From Chroococcidiopsis thermalis PCC 7203 (GTDB lineage Bacteria; Cyanobacteriota; Cyanobacteriia; Cyanobacteriales; Chroococcidiopsidaceae), in assembly GCF_000317125.1 (NCBI RefSeq), contig NC_019695.1, forward strand, positions 2,654,336 to 2,718,335: a stretch of 64,000 nt of DNA, in the 5' to 3' direction. The position numbers were made by a program, and so were the translations under genes. Position 1 is the first letter of the stretch. Each line of letters starts with the position of its first letter. The notes under the pieces are model-generated. The model was given only the letters and a program-made list of their open reading frames with translations. It ran no database searches and had not been told where the DNA came from. Below are positions 62,897 through 64,000 of this stretch, one piece after another.

Positions 62897-63357
62897 TGGA
62901 CGATCTTGGCACATCGAATCATTCCGACACGGGGCGATCGCACCTAGAACCCGAGTTGGGAGGGAATCTCCGCGACGCTGCCAATCGTTCTGGACTAGAG
63001 CCAGAATTGGGCGGTGTTACCCGGCAAAAGGGTGTATACGTTGACGAAATCACTTGTATTGGGTGCAAGCACTGCGCTCACGTCGCTCGCAACACCTTTT
63101 ACATCGAACCAGATTACGGTCGCTCTCGCGTCGTCCGTCAAGATGGTGACGTGGAGGAACTGATCCAAGAGGCGATCGATACTTGTCCGGTAGATTGCAT
63201 CCACTGGGTCGATTACACTGAGTTAAAGCGGCTAGAACAAGACAGACAATATCAAGTCATTCCCCCAGTTGTAGGATATCCCGTCGAGGGGGCTGTGGCT
63301 GCTGCCCAAAAGCGCCGTCGCAAGCAACAGTTAACCCGCAAAAAAGCTAAGTATTAA
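62896..63357 (+). CDS. Single-cluster [4Fe-4S] ferredoxin with N- and C-terminal extensions
   Basis: C54-x2-C57-x2-C60 (CIGCKHC) plus C97-P form one [4Fe-4S] site; C101 is additional. The N-terminus holds two copies of LEPELGG (17-23 and 34-40), a short internal duplication. The C-terminus is strongly basic (KRRRKQQLTRKKAKY), unusual for an acidic ferredoxin and suggestive of binding RNA, DNA or an acidic partner. Third gene of the DUF2997-DUF1257-ferredoxin set. Confidence 0.9.
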   Translation: MDDLGTSNHSDTGRSHLEPELGGNLRDAANRSGLEPELGGVTRQKGVYVDEITCIGCKHCAHVARNTFYIEPDYGRSRVVRQDGDVEELIQEAIDTCPVDCIHWVDYTELKRLEQDRQYQVIPPVVGYPVEGAVAAAQKRRRKQQLTRKKAKY

Positions 63358-63422
63358 TATATCCAAACAGGCGATCGCTAACTGAGGAGATTGGATTGCA
63401 CAGTCTCCTTATTTTTATCTCA

Positions 63423-63471
63423 GTAGAGACGTTATATGTTCTGTAGAGGCGTTACATGTAACGTCCCTACA
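63423..63471. repeat. GTAGAGRCGTTACATG palindrome with an extra half-site
   Basis: A half copy (63423-63438) is followed by a palindrome TGTAGAGGCGTTACA/TGTAACGTCCCTACA with one mismatch pair (63442-63471). It lies between convergent genes. Confidence 0.85.
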
Positions 63472-63498
63472 CTAAATAACTGATAACTAACTACTGAT

Positions 63499-64000
63499 TT
63501 AGTTTTGCTCCAGAAAAGACTGAACTTTCCCGTCAGCGCCGAGTATGACTCTAACTCTAGGTGTTTCGCCTTGGGGGTTAGCGGAGACAAAGGGTTCGCC
63601 GATTAAAGGTAAACCAGAACTCTCGATGTAGTTTCTAGCTGCTTTGCCTAAAGGTTCGATCCGCTGCACCGAGCCGTCTACATCTAGGACAATACTGTAT
63701 TCTAACGGTTCGCTGAGTCCAGAGGGGGGCTGCCAACGCTGTTGGAAGTATTCTCTGACTTCATTAACTTGCGGCGTAGGGGCAAAAGCTGCCGCTTGGG
63801 GTGCTTGTCGTGACGGTTTAGCTGGCGGCTCCTCAACTGGCTTACCTTCTAAAGCTGCTCTGATCCTTTCTCTGGGTGTCAAGCCTTCTACTGATGGCGG
63901 CGGAGCTGGATTGCTGGGTGGTGCGGCAGGAACATCGATTGTTGGTGGAGTCTGAGCCGAGCGATTGGGGGTGGGAGGACTGGGAAGGTTATTGTTGGTA
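63499..64000 (-). CDS. Proline-rich protein, 5' end outside the window (possibly DUF4335-like)
   Basis: The frame stays open from the stop at 63499 to the right edge, so the N-terminus is missing; the TTG at 63882 is not a convincing start. The visible part has a Pro/Ala-rich segment (PSPPTPNRSAQTPPTIDVPA), then TPRERIRAALEGKP and a compact C-terminal unit (LEYSIVLDVDGSVQRIEPLGKAARNYIESSGLPLIGEPF, VRVILGADGKVQSFLEQ). The C-terminal unit resembles the end of cyanobacterial DUF4335 proteins, with low certainty. Confidence 0.65.
   Translation of the reverse strand, partial: TNNNLPSPPTPNRSAQTPPTIDVPAAPPSNPAPPPSVEGLTPRERIRAALEGKPVEEPPAKPSRQAPQAAAFAPTPQVNEVREYFQQRWQPPSGLSEPLEYSIVLDVDGSVQRIEPLGKAARNYIESSGLPLIGEPFVSANPQGETPRVRVILGADGKVQSFLEQN

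Overview
The window is cyanobacterial chromosome. The octamer GCGATCGC (HIP1) and its GCGATCG/CGATCGC derivatives occur throughout genes and gaps. The gene content is also cyanobacterial: a DUF2997 - Ycf35-like DUF1257 - ferredoxin trio, a bilin-type GAF histidine kinase with an Rcp1-like regulator, LL-diaminopimelate aminotransferase, a peroxiredoxin-glutaredoxin fusion, DUF4278, DUF4336 and Uma2. Intergenic DNA is full of heptamer-type short tandem repeats and palindromes, as in filamentous or Chroococcidiopsis-like species. The sequence alone does not fix the genus, and no rRNA, tRNA or CRISPR array was seen.

Region 1 (1-14.9 kb) is an exopolysaccharide locus, all on the + strand: a partial methyltransferase, a glycosyltransferase-methyltransferase fusion, a polysaccharide deacetylase, two further GT2 enzymes, four GT4 enzymes, a Wzx-type flippase, an O-antigen ligase/polymerase-type protein and a GH10 glycosidase. 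Together they could build, modify, flip, polymerise and trim a polysaccharide by a Wzx/Wzy-type route; the export parts (Wza/Wzc) are not in the window. An 18-bp minisatellite and an 82-bp tandem hairpin pair lie between its genes.

Region 2 (15-29 kb) is mixed housekeeping and accessory: an ABC-2 permease, a tandem-duplicated CobA/BtuR-like P-loop protein, an FAD amine oxidase, DUF4278 and DUF2235 proteins, oligopeptidase B, a 5'-nucleotidase-family enzyme, a rhodanese, and a hydrolase-tetR-formyltetrahydrofolate cyclo-ligase operon with a visible palindromic operator. At 29.1-30.6 kb a decayed IS5-type element lies next to a small gene, and an extra IS end beyond that gene makes a perfect outer inverted repeat.

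Region 3 (30.6-42.2 kb) carries a phytochelatin-synthase-like gene, an osmoprotectant-binding lipoprotein, a TPR protein, a GDSL esterase, a LysE exporter, an RND efflux pump followed by a 31-codon membrane ORF, and a DUF4336 protein. Region 4 (42.3-46.2 kb) is a signalling operon: a cyanobacteriochrome-like kinase with both DXCF and Cys-His cysteines, a single-domain response regulator and a hybrid kinase.

Region 5 (46.3-64 kb) carries an ADP-forming acyl-CoA synthetase-GNAT fusion interrupted in frame by intergenic-type repeats, LysR, GNAT enzymes, dapL, remnants of a Uma2 gene and of a methyltransferase, Prx-Grx, two tandem TspO genes, the ATPase and permease of the osmoprotectant transporter (about 23 kb from its binding protein), hisG, an OmpR-type regulator, bioA/bioB, and the DUF2997-DUF1257-ferredoxin trio. 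A proline-rich gene runs off the right edge. The recurrent theme is repeat families that swap cores, tile gaps and enter or end coding sequences.
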